Shown: piece by piece, positions 34,449-43,579 of the stretch
How positions within the stretch are numbered: position 1 is the first letter of the stretch
How the letters are laid out: every line of letters begins with the position of its first letter
NCBI RefSeq assembly: GCF_030169785.1
Contig: NZ_CP125854.1
Span: forward strand, 1,240,001-1,304,000
Origin: Bdellovibrio sp. 22V
GTDB lineage: Bacteria > Bdellovibrionota > Bdellovibrionia > Bdellovibrionales > Bdellovibrionaceae
Direction: 5' to 3'
DNA length: 64,000 nucleotides
Notes under the pieces: model-generated
The model's database searches: none
The model's input: only the letters and a program-made list of their open reading frames with translations
Told to the model about the DNA's origin: nothing
Position numbers and translations under genes: made by a program

Positions 34449-34732
34449 TTCCCACCCCGAACCCGCTGAATATCTTCTGCTGTACGTCTCATCTCGGGTA
34501 AAAAGTTCTCTCTCAATTTAATCAATCTCTTATAATTGAAATTCTTCTTCTGAAAGAGATAGAAAAGCTCCGGCTTTTGCGTGGAGCCTTCGACTAATTC
34601 GTCTTCGAAACTCAACGTCGCTTTTCTCTCTTTACGAGTCGTTGTCGTTGTTGTCGACGATTGCGCAAAGCTCACTTCGAAGGCAGAGATCATCGCCAAC
34701 AAAATTGTAATGTGTTTTACGAATCGCAACAT
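34445..34732 (-). CDS. Small exported protein of the gliding cluster (GltF position)
   Basis: 95 residues from the ATG at 34732, which has AGGTGG 6 nt upstream. An earlier ATG at 34753 lacks a ribosome site. The N-terminus (MLRFVKHITILLAMISAFEVSFA) is a signal peptide; the mature 70 residues are basic and helical (KKNFNYKRLIKLRENFLPEMRRTAEDIQRV). It lies between the TPR lipoprotein and gltG, the place held by GltF in Myxococcus. I recognise no motif, so the GltF link is positional only. Overlaps at the 3' side show it is translated with gltG. Confidence 0.75.
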   Translation of the reverse strand: MLRFVKHITILLAMISAFEVSFAQSSTTTTTTRKERKATLSFEDELVEGSTQKPELFYLFQKKNFNYKRLIKLRENFLPEMRRTAEDIQRVRGGN

Positions 34733-34754
34733 AGACGCCACCTGACCCTTCATC

Positions 34755-35603
34755 CTATTTTAAACCAGCTTTCGCCTTATTTTCCAAAGCAATAATTCTA
34801 TTGCGAGTATCTGCAGGCCCACCTACAAACTTTAGTCTGTTAATGACCTCGAGACCTTCTTGGTACTTGCCCATATTTTCCACTAACAATGAAGCATAAT
34901 TAAATAAAGCTTCTTTGTTATTCGCGTTGTCTTTCAGGACCGCTTCGTACAAATCTTGAGCTTTTTCGTATTTACGGTTGGCCGTCAGAGCAATAGCGTA
35001 GTTATTCAAAACACGCGCATCACGAACGCCGCGCTTGTAAGCGGTTTCGAGCACGATCTGCGCTTTACCGTAGTCTTTTTCCTGAACGTAAATCGCGCCA
35101 AGATTTGCGGCGGCCACCGCTTCATCGCTGTTGATGTCCAATGCTTTACGGAAAGACTTAATCGCTTCACGACGCTCACCTTGCGCAAGCTGAACTATAC
35201 CAAGGTTTGAGTACAGTTCCGCCATTTTGGGATTGGAGGCAATCGCCTTACCCAAGAAGTAGCGGCACAAATCAAAACGCCCGCGTTTATAGTGATACAT
35301 CGCCAAAGCATTCAATGCTTTGGCGTCATTCGGAGATTGAGTCAGAATATGCGTCGCCGCTTGATAAATACGCTCATCGCTTTGCGCTTTAATCGCTTCA
35401 TTTAAAGCAGAGTATTGCGACGGAGTCGCCACGACGGCAGGACGCACAGGCTCTTCCGCTACGGCGACCTTCGGCTCTTCTTTCACAGCCACAGGAGCTT
35501 CCGTCACCGTGTTCTCGCGGCCTTCGGTTTTCGTTTCTTTCACTGAAGACGAAGAACACGCTGACAATGCCAAGAGAGTGATAAGCAAACTGATCTTTTT
35601 CAT
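34755..35603 (-). CDS. gltE: TPR lipoprotein of the gliding machine (GltE-like)
   Basis: 282 residues from the ATG at 35603, overlapping the gltD stop (TAATG); a TTG at 35618 is less likely. The lipobox LALSAC gives a lipoprotein with Ser residues after the Cys, compatible with outer-membrane sorting. A short Glu/Val/Pro linker is followed by five to six tetratricopeptide repeats (about 75-270), e.g. AKALNALAMYHYKRGRFDLC and AELYSNLGIVQLAQGERREA. GltE (AglT) of Myxococcus is likewise an outer-membrane TPR lipoprotein, stabilising the GltA/B/C part. Assigned by architecture and gene order. Confidence 0.82.
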   Translation of the reverse strand: MKKISLLITLLALSACSSSSVKETKTEGRENTVTEAPVAVKEEPKVAVAEEPVRPAVVATPSQYSALNEAIKAQSDERIYQAATHILTQSPNDAKALNALAMYHYKRGRFDLCRYFLGKAIASNPKMAELYSNLGIVQLAQGERREAIKSFRKALDINSDEAVAAANLGAIYVQEKDYGKAQIVLETAYKRGVRDARVLNNYAIALTANRKYEKAQDLYEAVLKDNANNKEALFNYASLLVENMGKYQEGLEVINRLKFVGGPADTRNRIIALENKAKAGLK

Positions 35604-38600
35604 TATTGACCTATCCAATTCACCAAGCGGATATCAGAACCGATCTCGCCGCCGTTGTAATACGTTTTTGGATCCAATTTGTTCATGTACTCGTAAGCTG
35701 TTTTGAAACCGTCATTATAAACTTCAAGTTCCCAACCACGCTCGACTGCGAGCTTGAAGCTTTCTTTCGCTTTCGTATTGAACGGCTCAGCGAACTTCTC
35801 TACTCCCGCTTTGTACTGCTTCGTTTCTTCCGCATTCAATCCCGGAGGAAGTGGCGCATTCAAGATAGCGTGAGCCATATTCTGGTTGGCTTCACCGAGA
35901 ATACTCAGAGAGCTTACGATTTCTTCGGCACTGTCGTACTTAATAACTTCCGCCAACTCACCCGTCAGTTTCGTCAGCAAAGAAACTTTTTTGTCTGCTG
36001 CGGCCTTTTGTTTATTAGGATCCGCCGGGAAGTTGATGGCACGCATTTCCTTAAATGTATCTCGCGCCTCATCTAATTTAATTTTAGCGGCATAAGAGGC
36101 ACCGACACCTTTTTTATTAGGGGCAAAACGTCTTTGGATCGCCAAAGTTTTTTGTTTCCATTCGTTGGATTTAGACGTGGCCCTTTGACGCCCATAAAGT
36201 TCGCTGACCCAGTAAGCGCTTTCAACCACTTTTTCCTGGTCGCGACCGCCGTTTTCAACGTATTCGGTGTAACGAGCGATCGCCGCTCCGTTTTGGCCCG
36301 CTTTACGGTGGATCTGCGCCATGCTGTAAACGGCTTCAATATTATCCGCGTGCTTTTTGTTCATTTTTGTAAATTCGGAGTAAGCACGGATAGCTTCATC
36401 CGATTTACCCAAAGCTTCATAAAGAACAGCCGCATTGAAGACCAAGTTCGCGGAAAGTGGATCATTAGGATTTTCCTGCGCAGCCTGCTTGTAAAGCTTT
36501 GCAGCTTCCTCAAACTGGGCCGAGTCCTGATACTGTTTCGCCAACAGACGGCGCGCTTTCGGCTTCAATTTTTCGGCTTGAGCATCTCTCGAACTCAAAA
36601 CACCTTGGTATGCCGAAATTGCCTGCGTATTTAAACCCGCTCTTTCATAGTTTACGCCGGCGTTGAACAAAGCCGTCGAAGCCAAACTGGATTTCGGGTT
36701 TTGTTTTGCGAAGGCTTCGTAAACTTGCGCACTCTCGGAGTATTTTTTCGATACTTCCAAATCTTGACCGCGCTTGAACGACGCTTTTTCAAGAACGTCG
36801 CGGATGTCAGATCCTGCTTTAGAAGACGCAATGGAAGGAACCGCAAGCAGCTCGGCCCCGGTTTTTTCAAGACCGACGTAGTCTTTTCTTAGATTGTAAA
36901 TATCCAAAAGAAGATTCGCAGAGTATTCCGCATATTTTGTATTGGGATGCTGCTGCACAATCTCACGGAAATATTTTGTCGCTTCGTCAAAGTGATTGCT
37001 TTGATAGTACAAGCGTCCCATTCGGAATTTGATTTCCACAGCTTTTTCCGAATTCGGGAACTTTTCCACATACCATTGACCGGCTTTGATAAAGCGGTCC
37101 ACCTTTGGTTCCAACGGAACCGGATCCAAAGAAGTTCCTACACGTTTCTGCATCTCTTGATCGGAAGGAACGCTTCGTTCCACCGACAAGATCAAGTTTT
37201 GCGCGGACTTGTTGTAGAACTTGCTTTGCGGAGAGTTATCGACCACCCACTTATACTGCATGGCTGCTTCATCGTATTTCGCCATATCGTATAGCAACTC
37301 ACCATAATAGAAGTGCATATCGCCGGCAGAAGCAGAATCCGGGAACTCACGCAGATACAATTGGTATCCTTCGTTAGCCTGCGCTTGCGAATAAGGTGCA
37401 CGGGAGTTCTGCGCTGTTTGATGCTGTTGTAATACGTAGTTGCGCAAAGTCGTTTCGCGCAACTTGTATGAGTTTTCGATCAAATCCTTATTATTTTTAT
37501 TTGCGGCATACCAAGCGCCGCTTTGATCGTAGTCTTTCACCCAGCCGTAAAGCTCGGTTTTAAAGCGCGAAGTGTTCTTCGCATAGAAATAGTTTTGCAC
37601 GATCTGATATTGGTATTCGAATGCTTTTGGCGCCGTCGGATTCTGCGAGATCAAGAGTTTGAAAACTTCTCTTGAAGCGTCTTTATTCCCACGGTCGCTG
37701 TATTGGTAAGCCAGTCTTTCAAGGTAAGGATTGTAGTCGTTGCCCACGAGATTTTTAAAATAAGAAGCTGCTTTCGTCGGGTCGCCGCCTTCCGCATAGA
37801 AGACCACGATATCGCGAAGAGCTTCGTTTTCAAGACGATTACGGTTGACCGTTTTACGTCCCGCCAATTGTTCGCCCGTTTCGGCTTTGCCCGTTTTGAT
37901 GATGAACTCAAGGTAATTCATCGCTTGTTGAACCTTACCAAGACGGAACAAACACCATGCGCCTTTATAAAGCGCAAACGTATGCAAACGATGCTTCTTT
38001 TCTTTGATCAAGAATGAATATTCTTTGTAGGCTTGCGACCATTTTTCGTTCTCGAAATAGTACTCTGCCAAAGCGAAATGCGCTTCGCCGACAAAAGGAG
38101 AACTTGGATATCCTCTTGTCAATTGCTCATAGTACTGAGCGCCTTTTTTAACGTCACCCAACTCAAAATAGTTATAGCCAAGGAAGAAAAGGGCCTGGCT
38201 CATTTTTTCGTCGCGCGGGAAATCTCTTTGGAACCATTCATAAAGCTGGACGGCTTTTTTGTTGTATTCGCGAGCTTCCGCCGTGTCGAGTTTCGGCTTC
38301 ACTTTTGTTTTACCTGCCTGGAAAGCGCGAAGTTTCGCGTCGTACTCGTCCTGACGGCGAGAATCGATCAAACTTGCTTTCTCGACGTAAAGTTCCGCCA
38401 AACGCAACCACAGCTCCCCGCGGTTCGGGCTTGTTTTAAACTTTTGTGTCAGCTTGTACAATTCGCGGATTTGCTGATCCAAAACGCGTTCATACTCCGC
38501 ACGCTCGCCACCCGCTGAAGATTCCCGCTGCATAATTTCAGAAGAACGCGGAGGCTTCACAGACTCCAGATTGTAATTGCGCACTTCACTTTTGAAACCC

Positions 38601-38812
38601 ATGTTTGCTGAAGGCAATGACGTGTCCGTCTTTGACATCTGCAGACGGCCGCCACGGCTGTTTTCGCTTGCTTGCGACAACAACTCTCCCACTGTCTTTT
38701 TCTTAACCGTCTTTGTGACTTTAGTTCTGCTCTGAGCATGCGTAGTCAGTGAGCTGGCTAAGAGCAGCGTGGAAAGACCTGAAACTAGAAGTGGGCGCTT
38801 GTTGAATTTCAT
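35603..38812 (-). CDS. gltD: Large periplasmic TPR protein of the gliding machine (GltD/AgmU-like)
   Basis: 1069 residues with a signal peptide (about 1-26, ending THAQS) and tetratricopeptide-like repeats through most of the length. Examples are QALFFLGYNYFELGDVKKGAQYYEQL, EIKFRMGRLYYQSNHFDEATKYF and AVLYEALGKSDEAIRAYSEF. The last 170 residues lack repeats. GltD/AgmU in Myxococcus is a protein of similar size and make-up that links inner-membrane and periplasmic parts and localises with moving adhesion sites. It is flanked by gltC (6 bp) and gltE (overlap). The repeat-rich sequence makes motif-only assignment weaker than order-based assignment, but both agree. Confidence 0.86.
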   Translation of the reverse strand: MKFNKRPLLVSGLSTLLLASSLTTHAQSRTKVTKTVKKKTVGELLSQASENSRGGRLQMSKTDTSLPSANMGFKSEVRNYNLESVKPPRSSEIMQRESSAGGERAEYERVLDQQIRELYKLTQKFKTSPNRGELWLRLAELYVEKASLIDSRRQDEYDAKLRAFQAGKTKVKPKLDTAEAREYNKKAVQLYEWFQRDFPRDEKMSQALFFLGYNYFELGDVKKGAQYYEQLTRGYPSSPFVGEAHFALAEYYFENEKWSQAYKEYSFLIKEKKHRLHTFALYKGAWCLFRLGKVQQAMNYLEFIIKTGKAETGEQLAGRKTVNRNRLENEALRDIVVFYAEGGDPTKAASYFKNLVGNDYNPYLERLAYQYSDRGNKDASREVFKLLISQNPTAPKAFEYQYQIVQNYFYAKNTSRFKTELYGWVKDYDQSGAWYAANKNNKDLIENSYKLRETTLRNYVLQQHQTAQNSRAPYSQAQANEGYQLYLREFPDSASAGDMHFYYGELLYDMAKYDEAAMQYKWVVDNSPQSKFYNKSAQNLILSVERSVPSDQEMQKRVGTSLDPVPLEPKVDRFIKAGQWYVEKFPNSEKAVEIKFRMGRLYYQSNHFDEATKYFREIVQQHPNTKYAEYSANLLLDIYNLRKDYVGLEKTGAELLAVPSIASSKAGSDIRDVLEKASFKRGQDLEVSKKYSESAQVYEAFAKQNPKSSLASTALFNAGVNYERAGLNTQAISAYQGVLSSRDAQAEKLKPKARRLLAKQYQDSAQFEEAAKLYKQAAQENPNDPLSANLVFNAAVLYEALGKSDEAIRAYSEFTKMNKKHADNIEAVYSMAQIHRKAGQNGAAIARYTEYVENGGRDQEKVVESAYWVSELYGRQRATSKSNEWKQKTLAIQRRFAPNKKGVGASYAAKIKLDEARDTFKEMRAINFPADPNKQKAAADKKVSLLTKLTGELAEVIKYDSAEEIVSSLSILGEANQNMAHAILNAPLPPGLNAEETKQYKAGVEKFAEPFNTKAKESFKLAVERGWELEVYNDGFKTAYEYMNKLDPKTYYNGGEIGSDIRLVNWIGQ

Positions 38813-38818
38813 ATTTTA

Positions 38819-40399
38819 TTACTCGCAGCTTTGTTTTCCGAGGTAGTGGTAGTTTCCAACTTCATCGAGCCAGTACTCGCCTTGGAACGGATAGTACTCG
38901 TAACCGTTTTGGATATAGAACTTACGGTCAATATCCTCGTCGATCTGCTCGCCAATATCTTTGCCGGCAATTTTCTTTTTAATGCTTTCTTTACGTCCCG
39001 TAATCATTTCGTAGCGGATGAACCCTGCTTGTTCGTAAAGATCACGCAACTCGACGCGCATATTAAGCAAGTGTGCTTTCACCATGTCACCCACAGCGAA
39101 CTTCGTATTACGACTGCGGTTTGCTAAGATCTTCAAAGCGTATTGCCCCAACGGAGAAGCTCTGAAAGAAGAGTTTGCTTCCACACGGGCCTTTTCTTGG
39201 TTCAATTTATCCAGATAGTGCATAGAACGCTTCACGTCGCCTTGATCGAGGACGTTACGAAGAACGATGTATGGCAAACGCAAATTTGCCGACTTGTCCG
39301 TCGTTTTCATGACGTGTGCTTTTTCAACTTCGGCATAGAATGAACTCGCTTCGTTCGTCGACTTCAAGAAGTCACCGATCTTCGAACGAACCGGCCCGTA
39401 AGTTTTTTCAAACAGGCTGAGAACCTTCTCCATCTCATCATACTTACAGATGTAGAGGTAAACGATGGCGCGAAGAAGTAAACTCTCCGGCATATAAAAG
39501 TCTTCGTAATATGCCGAATGGAGAGTTTGGAAGTTACTAAGAGCGGAACGGAAACGAGCGGAGCGCAACATCGCCCAGCTTTGTTCAAAAACCGCATCAT
39601 GCCACATCAATGTATCGCGCGGCACTTGTGAGTAAGCTTCAACGGAAGCTTCCCAATCCTGCTTTTGATAAAGAGCGCGGGCAAGACCCATCTGAGCCGC
39701 CACACGGTTTGTATCTGTCACCGGGGCTTTACGACGGCCATCCAACATTTTTTGGAACGTGCCAATCGCTAAAGACGGCTGATTCGCTTCAAGCTCCGCC
39801 AAGCCTTTATTGTAAAGAGCTTGATAATAGTAGCTGCTGCCATAACCGACTTTGCTGAAAAGTTCGGACGCTTTCGCGAATTCGCGGTTACGCAGTTTGA
39901 TTTCTCCCAAGCGGAAATGAATCATATCGCGCAAATTACTTGGGAAATCGTTCAAGTCCACACGGGAAATCGCGTAGTTCAGAATCGTGTCGTCACCCAA
40001 AGTATCCGCTACGATAGAAAGCTTTTCGATCGCCAGTTTTGAGTACTTGGGATGTTTCATACGAATCACATCAACGAACTGAAATGCCGCTGTTTGATAA
40101 AGTTTTAGCTCGATCAACATCGTACCTAAAATGTATTTAATCTGAGGACGCTCTTCAGCAAGTTCGGAACGACGGCTCAAAGAGAACAACGCATTTGCCG
40201 CCGCCTCATACTGCCCGCCCTGAGCCATGCGCAAAGCATTGCTCAATTGATTGCGCAATGTCGCTTCGCGCGTCGTTGATGGAGGTGCACGGCGCGACGT
40301 CGCGGCTTTCGTCTTCGGTTTCAAGGTTCTGCGTTGTGCCTCGCTGGCTGCAGGCAAAACGAAACTTGTCGCTATGAGGAGAAGTAAAAGTTTCTTCAT
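38819..40399 (-). CDS. gltC: Periplasmic TPR protein of the gliding machine (GltC-like)
   Basis: 526 residues: signal peptide (about 1-21, ending SEAQ), a basic stretch, then TPR-like helices (QLSNALRMAQGGQYEAAANALFSLS, FRLGEIKLRNREFAKASELFSKV, GLARALYQKQDWEASVEAYSQV). The C-terminal 100 residues are Tyr-, Lys- and acid-rich and end in GKQSCE. GltC of Myxococcus is a similar periplasmic TPR protein tied to the GltA/B outer-membrane pair. It overlaps the GltB-like gene by 4 bp, as expected for a co-produced complex. Confidence 0.84.
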   Translation of the reverse strand: MKKLLLLLIATSFVLPAASEAQRRTLKPKTKAATSRRAPPSTTREATLRNQLSNALRMAQGGQYEAAANALFSLSRRSELAEERPQIKYILGTMLIELKLYQTAAFQFVDVIRMKHPKYSKLAIEKLSIVADTLGDDTILNYAISRVDLNDFPSNLRDMIHFRLGEIKLRNREFAKASELFSKVGYGSSYYYQALYNKGLAELEANQPSLAIGTFQKMLDGRRKAPVTDTNRVAAQMGLARALYQKQDWEASVEAYSQVPRDTLMWHDAVFEQSWAMLRSARFRSALSNFQTLHSAYYEDFYMPESLLLRAIVYLYICKYDEMEKVLSLFEKTYGPVRSKIGDFLKSTNEASSFYAEVEKAHVMKTTDKSANLRLPYIVLRNVLDQGDVKRSMHYLDKLNQEKARVEANSSFRASPLGQYALKILANRSRNTKFAVGDMVKAHLLNMRVELRDLYEQAGFIRYEMITGRKESIKKKIAGKDIGEQIDEDIDRKFYIQNGYEYYPFQGEYWLDEVGNYHYLGKQSCE

Positions 40400-41190
40400 C
40401 GGTAGCTAGCCTCCGGAAAGAACCAACTGATGCCTACAGTGAGGAACAAGTTGTTGAATGAATTCGTCGAGCCATCAATGCCTTTGGCATTAAAGAAGTT
40501 CCAACTGAAATCCCAGCGCAAAGCATAGGCCTTGCTCAAAGCGAAGATTTGTCCCGTTGCCAAGTGAATCGTTCCCGCCGCTTCATCCGCTTGAGTCATG
40601 GTTGAACCGTAACCCGCAGAGAAATAAAGATCGAAAGGAATGATTTTTTCGTTAAACCAAGTCATCTTCCCGTAGATCGGAATGTACATAAGATCCACAC
40701 CGACGTAGGACTTCGGATAAACCAGGTTTTCCGTGCTCACGCCCTGAATGTCGCGCAACTCTTCCGTCGTTTGACGTTCCGATGTCGTCAGACCGAAATA
40801 GTTCAGCTCAATCCCCCACGTTTCAGAGAGGAAATAGCTGGCCTTTGCCACACCCCCGATCGTATTAAAGAACGGATTGTTGGTAAGAACCGTGGCTCCC
40901 CCAAACAACTGGAAGCGGCCCGTTTTCGGCAAGAATCTTTTTTGAATAATGGAAATCTCTTTAAACGGAGCCAAAGTTCCCAAGCCCGAAAAATCCGTCA
41001 ACGTGTTATCACGAGGGGAAGTCTCTTGATAGCTTGGCGCGGAGTCCGAAATAGGCTGCTTCGCGGGAGTGCCCTTATCGATTTCCAATTCGATAATATC
41101 AAGCTCGTCCGTCTCCGCTTGCGCCATCGCCCCCATCGGAGCCAAGAGCAGGAGTGCTAGAAAGATGTATGCGTGTTTCTTTAAGTACAT
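40396..41190 (-). CDS. gltB: Outer-membrane beta-barrel protein of the gliding cluster (GltB-like)
   Basis: 264 residues with a signal peptide (about 1-23), an acidic segment (TDELDIIELEIDKG) and then alternating aromatic/small strands typical of an eight-stranded barrel. Examples are GRFQLFGGATVLTNNPFF, WGIELNYFGLT, YVGVDLMYIPIYGKMTWF, FDLYFSAGYGSTM and ALRWDFSWNFF. It does not end in Phe. It is a paralogue of the next gene upstream, with the same barrel pattern and size. GltA and GltB are predicted porin-like proteins in Myxococcus. I assign it as GltB by order. Confidence 0.75.
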   Translation of the reverse strand: MYLKKHAYIFLALLLLAPMGAMAQAETDELDIIELEIDKGTPAKQPISDSAPSYQETSPRDNTLTDFSGLGTLAPFKEISIIQKRFLPKTGRFQLFGGATVLTNNPFFNTIGGVAKASYFLSETWGIELNYFGLTTSERQTTEELRDIQGVSTENLVYPKSYVGVDLMYIPIYGKMTWFNEKIIPFDLYFSAGYGSTMTQADEAAGTIHLATGQIFALSKAYALRWDFSWNFFNAKGIDGSTNSFNNLFLTVGISWFFPEASYR

Positions 41191-41202
41191 GCTCTAAACT
41201 CC

Positions 41203-41937
41203 TTAAAATAGATACGACAAGCCGACGTCGAGGTTTGTAGTAAACATCACGCGCTCTTCGAATTCGCTGAAATCCGGAGCTGGCGTACCCACTTGCATTT
41301 TATTTCCACCCAAGAAAGGAACAGGTCCTTGATTGATGAAAAGACGAAGATCAAATCTCAACGCCCAATTTTTATTGAAGTAAAATTTCTGACCTAAACC
41401 ACCCGCAATCGCCGGATAAGTTTTATGGTCGTATTGAATCGCGCCCAATGAAGCGGAACCGTAAAGAATCGTATTGAACACCAAAGACTTCGAGAGACTC
41501 ATCTTACCGTAAAATGCCTTGATGTTGTAATCGGCCATCAAAGTACTTTTTGGCATCGGCGCTTTGGTGAAATCCAGTTTCGTCGCCGGAGTTTGTTCGA
41601 TCTGCTTTGCATAGTCAGACAAACCCGCCAAGTTATAAGAATACATTAAACCCAAAGCGTGCGATTCGTCGAAATTGTAGTAAAGGCCCAAGCCGAACTT
41701 GCTAACGTTCGCGATCGGCTCTGTCATCGCATATCCGTAAAATACGTCCACGTCCCAGCGTTTTGCCGTCACGATGTTGCGGTTTTTAACGCTCACTGCT
41801 TTATCGAAAACAGGAAGAACAGACTCTTGCGCCAGTTCTTCAGGTGGAAGCTCGACAACTTCAGCCGCAAAAGCTGCCTTGTGCAACAACAAGGCAAGAA
41901 CGATGATCATCACGGCTTTGAAACCATTTTTTAGCAT
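41203..41937 (-). CDS. gltA: Outer-membrane beta-barrel protein of the gliding cluster (GltA-like)
   Basis: 244 residues: signal peptide (about 1-24, ending AAFAAE), a short acidic segment, then beta-strands (WDVDVFYGYAMTEP, FGLGLYYNFDESHALGLMYSY, YNIKAFYGKMSLSKSLVFNTILYGSASLG, WALRFDLRLFINQG). It ends in DVGLSYLF, the C-terminal aromatic signal read by the barrel-assembly machine. Its barrel pattern matches the following GltB-like protein, from which it is separated by 12 bp. It starts 4 bp after kdsC, so the gliding genes are transcribed from the KDO side. Confidence 0.76.
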   Translation of the reverse strand: MLKNGFKAVMIIVLALLLHKAAFAAEVVELPPEELAQESVLPVFDKAVSVKNRNIVTAKRWDVDVFYGYAMTEPIANVSKFGLGLYYNFDESHALGLMYSYNLAGLSDYAKQIEQTPATKLDFTKAPMPKSTLMADYNIKAFYGKMSLSKSLVFNTILYGSASLGAIQYDHKTYPAIAGGLGQKFYFNKNWALRFDLRLFINQGPVPFLGGNKMQVGTPAPDFSEFEERVMFTTNLDVGLSYLF

Positions 41938-41940
41938 GAA

Positions 41941-42471
41941 TTACCTACCTGAGGAAAATGCCCCATGTTTATAGATGTAATCACAAACTTCACGTACCGC
42001 CCCACAACCACCAGGTCGACGGGACACATAATCCGCCACTTCTAAAACTTCATCGACAGCTTCCGGCACCGTGGCTCCGAAAGAGACAGCTTCTAACAAT
42101 GGAATGTCAAAAATGTCGTCGCCGATATAGGCCATCTCCTCTGGAGAAAAGCCGGATTCTTTTTGTAATTGTAAGAAAGAAGGTTCTTTGTCGAGCGCGC
42201 CTTCATAGAGGAAATGAATTCCCAGAGATTTCACTCGTGCACGAATGTCTTCGGCTTTACTGCCTGTAATGACTGCGATTTTATATCCCGACTCAATCAG
42301 ACGTTTTATGCCAACACCGTCGCGAACGGAATAAAAGCGACGCCATTCTTTTCCGTCAAACCACATTCGTGTATCTGTCAGTACTCCGTCGACATCGAGG
42401 ACCAACATCTTGATATTTTTCAATTTTGAAATTTCTATTCCCACTGAATCATTGTGGGAAAGAATAGACAA
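41941..42471 (-). CDS. kdsC: 3-deoxy-D-manno-octulosonate 8-phosphate phosphatase
   Basis: 176 residues of the HAD C0 family without a cap domain. The catalytic DVDGVLTD (D26 nucleophile, D28) is followed by the KdsC-type FYSVRDGVGIKRLIESG, the ITGSK motif and the IGDDIFDIPLLE metal site. It releases phosphate from KDO-8-phosphate for lipid A/LPS core synthesis. The frame starts with TTG at 42471. No strong ribosome site exists, so the real start may be the GTG nine codons in. It leads straight into the gltA-like gene. kdsD and kdsB of the same pathway lie about 6-9 kb away. Confidence 0.92.
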   Translation of the reverse strand: MSILSHNDSVGIEISKLKNIKMLVLDVDGVLTDTRMWFDGKEWRRFYSVRDGVGIKRLIESGYKIAVITGSKAEDIRARVKSLGIHFLYEGALDKEPSFLQLQKESGFSPEEMAYIGDDIFDIPLLEAVSFGATVPEAVDEVLEVADYVSRRPGGCGAVREVCDYIYKHGAFSSGR

Positions 42472-42538
42472 GGGAGCAAGTGCCCTACCTTGATACAGGA
42501 CTTAGGGTTGAGTGACAATCACGACGAACGTCCAGCGC

Positions 42539-43072
42539 TCACAACCCTAAAGACTTCGAATGGTTCACGTCGGCAGAAATCCAAGATTCAAGATGTTCTG
42601 GAAAAGACGGCGCACTCAGTTGTAAGTTTAAAGCCTTCAATAAATCTTGCGGCGCCACGAGCCCGCCCTTTTTACTTAAAAAACGGGCGCGAATCATTCC
42701 CAACGCGATGACTTCACCTTTGCTGACAAACTTATGCTCCAGATAAAGATACTTTTCATCCCAGCTTAACAAGCGTGTGCAGAGCTCGAAAGACTGAAAA
42801 AGTTTGAGCGACCGGCGAAACCGAATCGTTTCCGAAGCGACCACGGGATACCAGCCGTTCTTTTCGATAACTTCGGCAGCTCCGGCGCGGATCATATAAT
42901 CAACGCGCGCTAAATCCTGCAATGAAAGATAAACGCCGTTGTTCATATGTCTTAATACGTCGAGATCCGTGGGCCATACCCGAAACGGCGTCGCACACTC
43001 CTGCAAGACATCCACTTTACTGCGAAATTTTGAAAACAATAAAATGTGCAAAAGGCGAAAAAATAAATTCAT
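42539..43072 (-). CDS. Hotdog-fold thioesterase-like protein
   Basis: 177 residues. A hydrophobic and basic N-terminus (MNLFFRLLHILLFSK) precedes a 4HBT-type hotdog domain: FRVWPTDLDVLRHMNNGVYLSLQDLARVDYMIRAG is the usual thioesterase start, with Asp/His-Met-Asn near the active site. IRFRRSLKLFQSFELCTRLLSWDEKYLYLEHKF is the long strand pair. The pattern, and the N-terminal membrane-like segment, resemble the THEM6-type family, acting on acyl-CoA. The substrate is unknown. It ends 67 bp before kdsC. Confidence 0.82.
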   Translation of the reverse strand: MNLFFRLLHILLFSKFRSKVDVLQECATPFRVWPTDLDVLRHMNNGVYLSLQDLARVDYMIRAGAAEVIEKNGWYPVVASETIRFRRSLKLFQSFELCTRLLSWDEKYLYLEHKFVSKGEVIALGMIRARFLSKKGGLVAPQDLLKALNLQLSAPSFPEHLESWISADVNHSKSLGL

Positions 43073-43078
43073 AAGAAC

Positions 43079-43501
43079 CTACTTACGTTCTGATTCCAGT
43101 TCTGAAACTCGTTGTTGCAAACGGTACACTTGTTTTTCTAACTGCTGAAGGCGTTCTTGAAGTTCTTTATTCTCTTCAGAGGCTCCACCGGCGACCGCAT
43201 TCCCCTGCAGGATGCCCGCGCCGATTTCTGCCCGACGAAGATTCATCTCCTGCAAAGCCTCAAGATCCGCATCTTCGACTAAACCGTCTTGTGCGTACTG
43301 TTTCTTTAAGACTTTCTGCTGCTCGTGGATCTGTCGGCTGAGTTGCGCCATCTGCTGCAAGTTATGATAGGTATTCTTAAGACGGCTGAAGCGCGGAGGA
43401 AACTCTCCTGTGATGACAGAGAACACGACAACGAACATCACGATAGAAATGAAAAGGCTGCGCAAAATGGAGCCGGCAATTTTTCCTAAAGCCTCACGCA
43501 T
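43079..43501 (-). CDS. Single-pass membrane coiled-coil protein
   Basis: 140 residues from the ATG at 43501, with GGGAG 8 nt upstream. The frame is open further but that part overlaps the divergent binding-protein gene. One membrane segment (about 12-31: SLFISIVMFVVVFSVITG) is followed by about 100 residues of heptad-like helix. It ends in a strong coiled coil (ENKELQERLQQLEKQVYRLQQRVSELESERK). The bulk may sit in the cytoplasm or the periplasm. Not recognised. It ends 6 bp before the thioesterase start, so the two are likely co-transcribed. Confidence 0.8.
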   Translation of the reverse strand: MREALGKIAGSILRSLFISIVMFVVVFSVITGEFPPRFSRLKNTYHNLQQMAQLSRQIHEQQKVLKKQYAQDGLVEDADLEALQEMNLRRAEIGAGILQGNAVAGGASEENKELQERLQQLEKQVYRLQQRVSELESERK

Positions 43502-43579
43502 GAATACTCCCGAAATGACATTTGACTCAACGGATGCAAAATGGTCAAGTGAGCTAGGACGGTCTAGGCGAGGTGAAAT

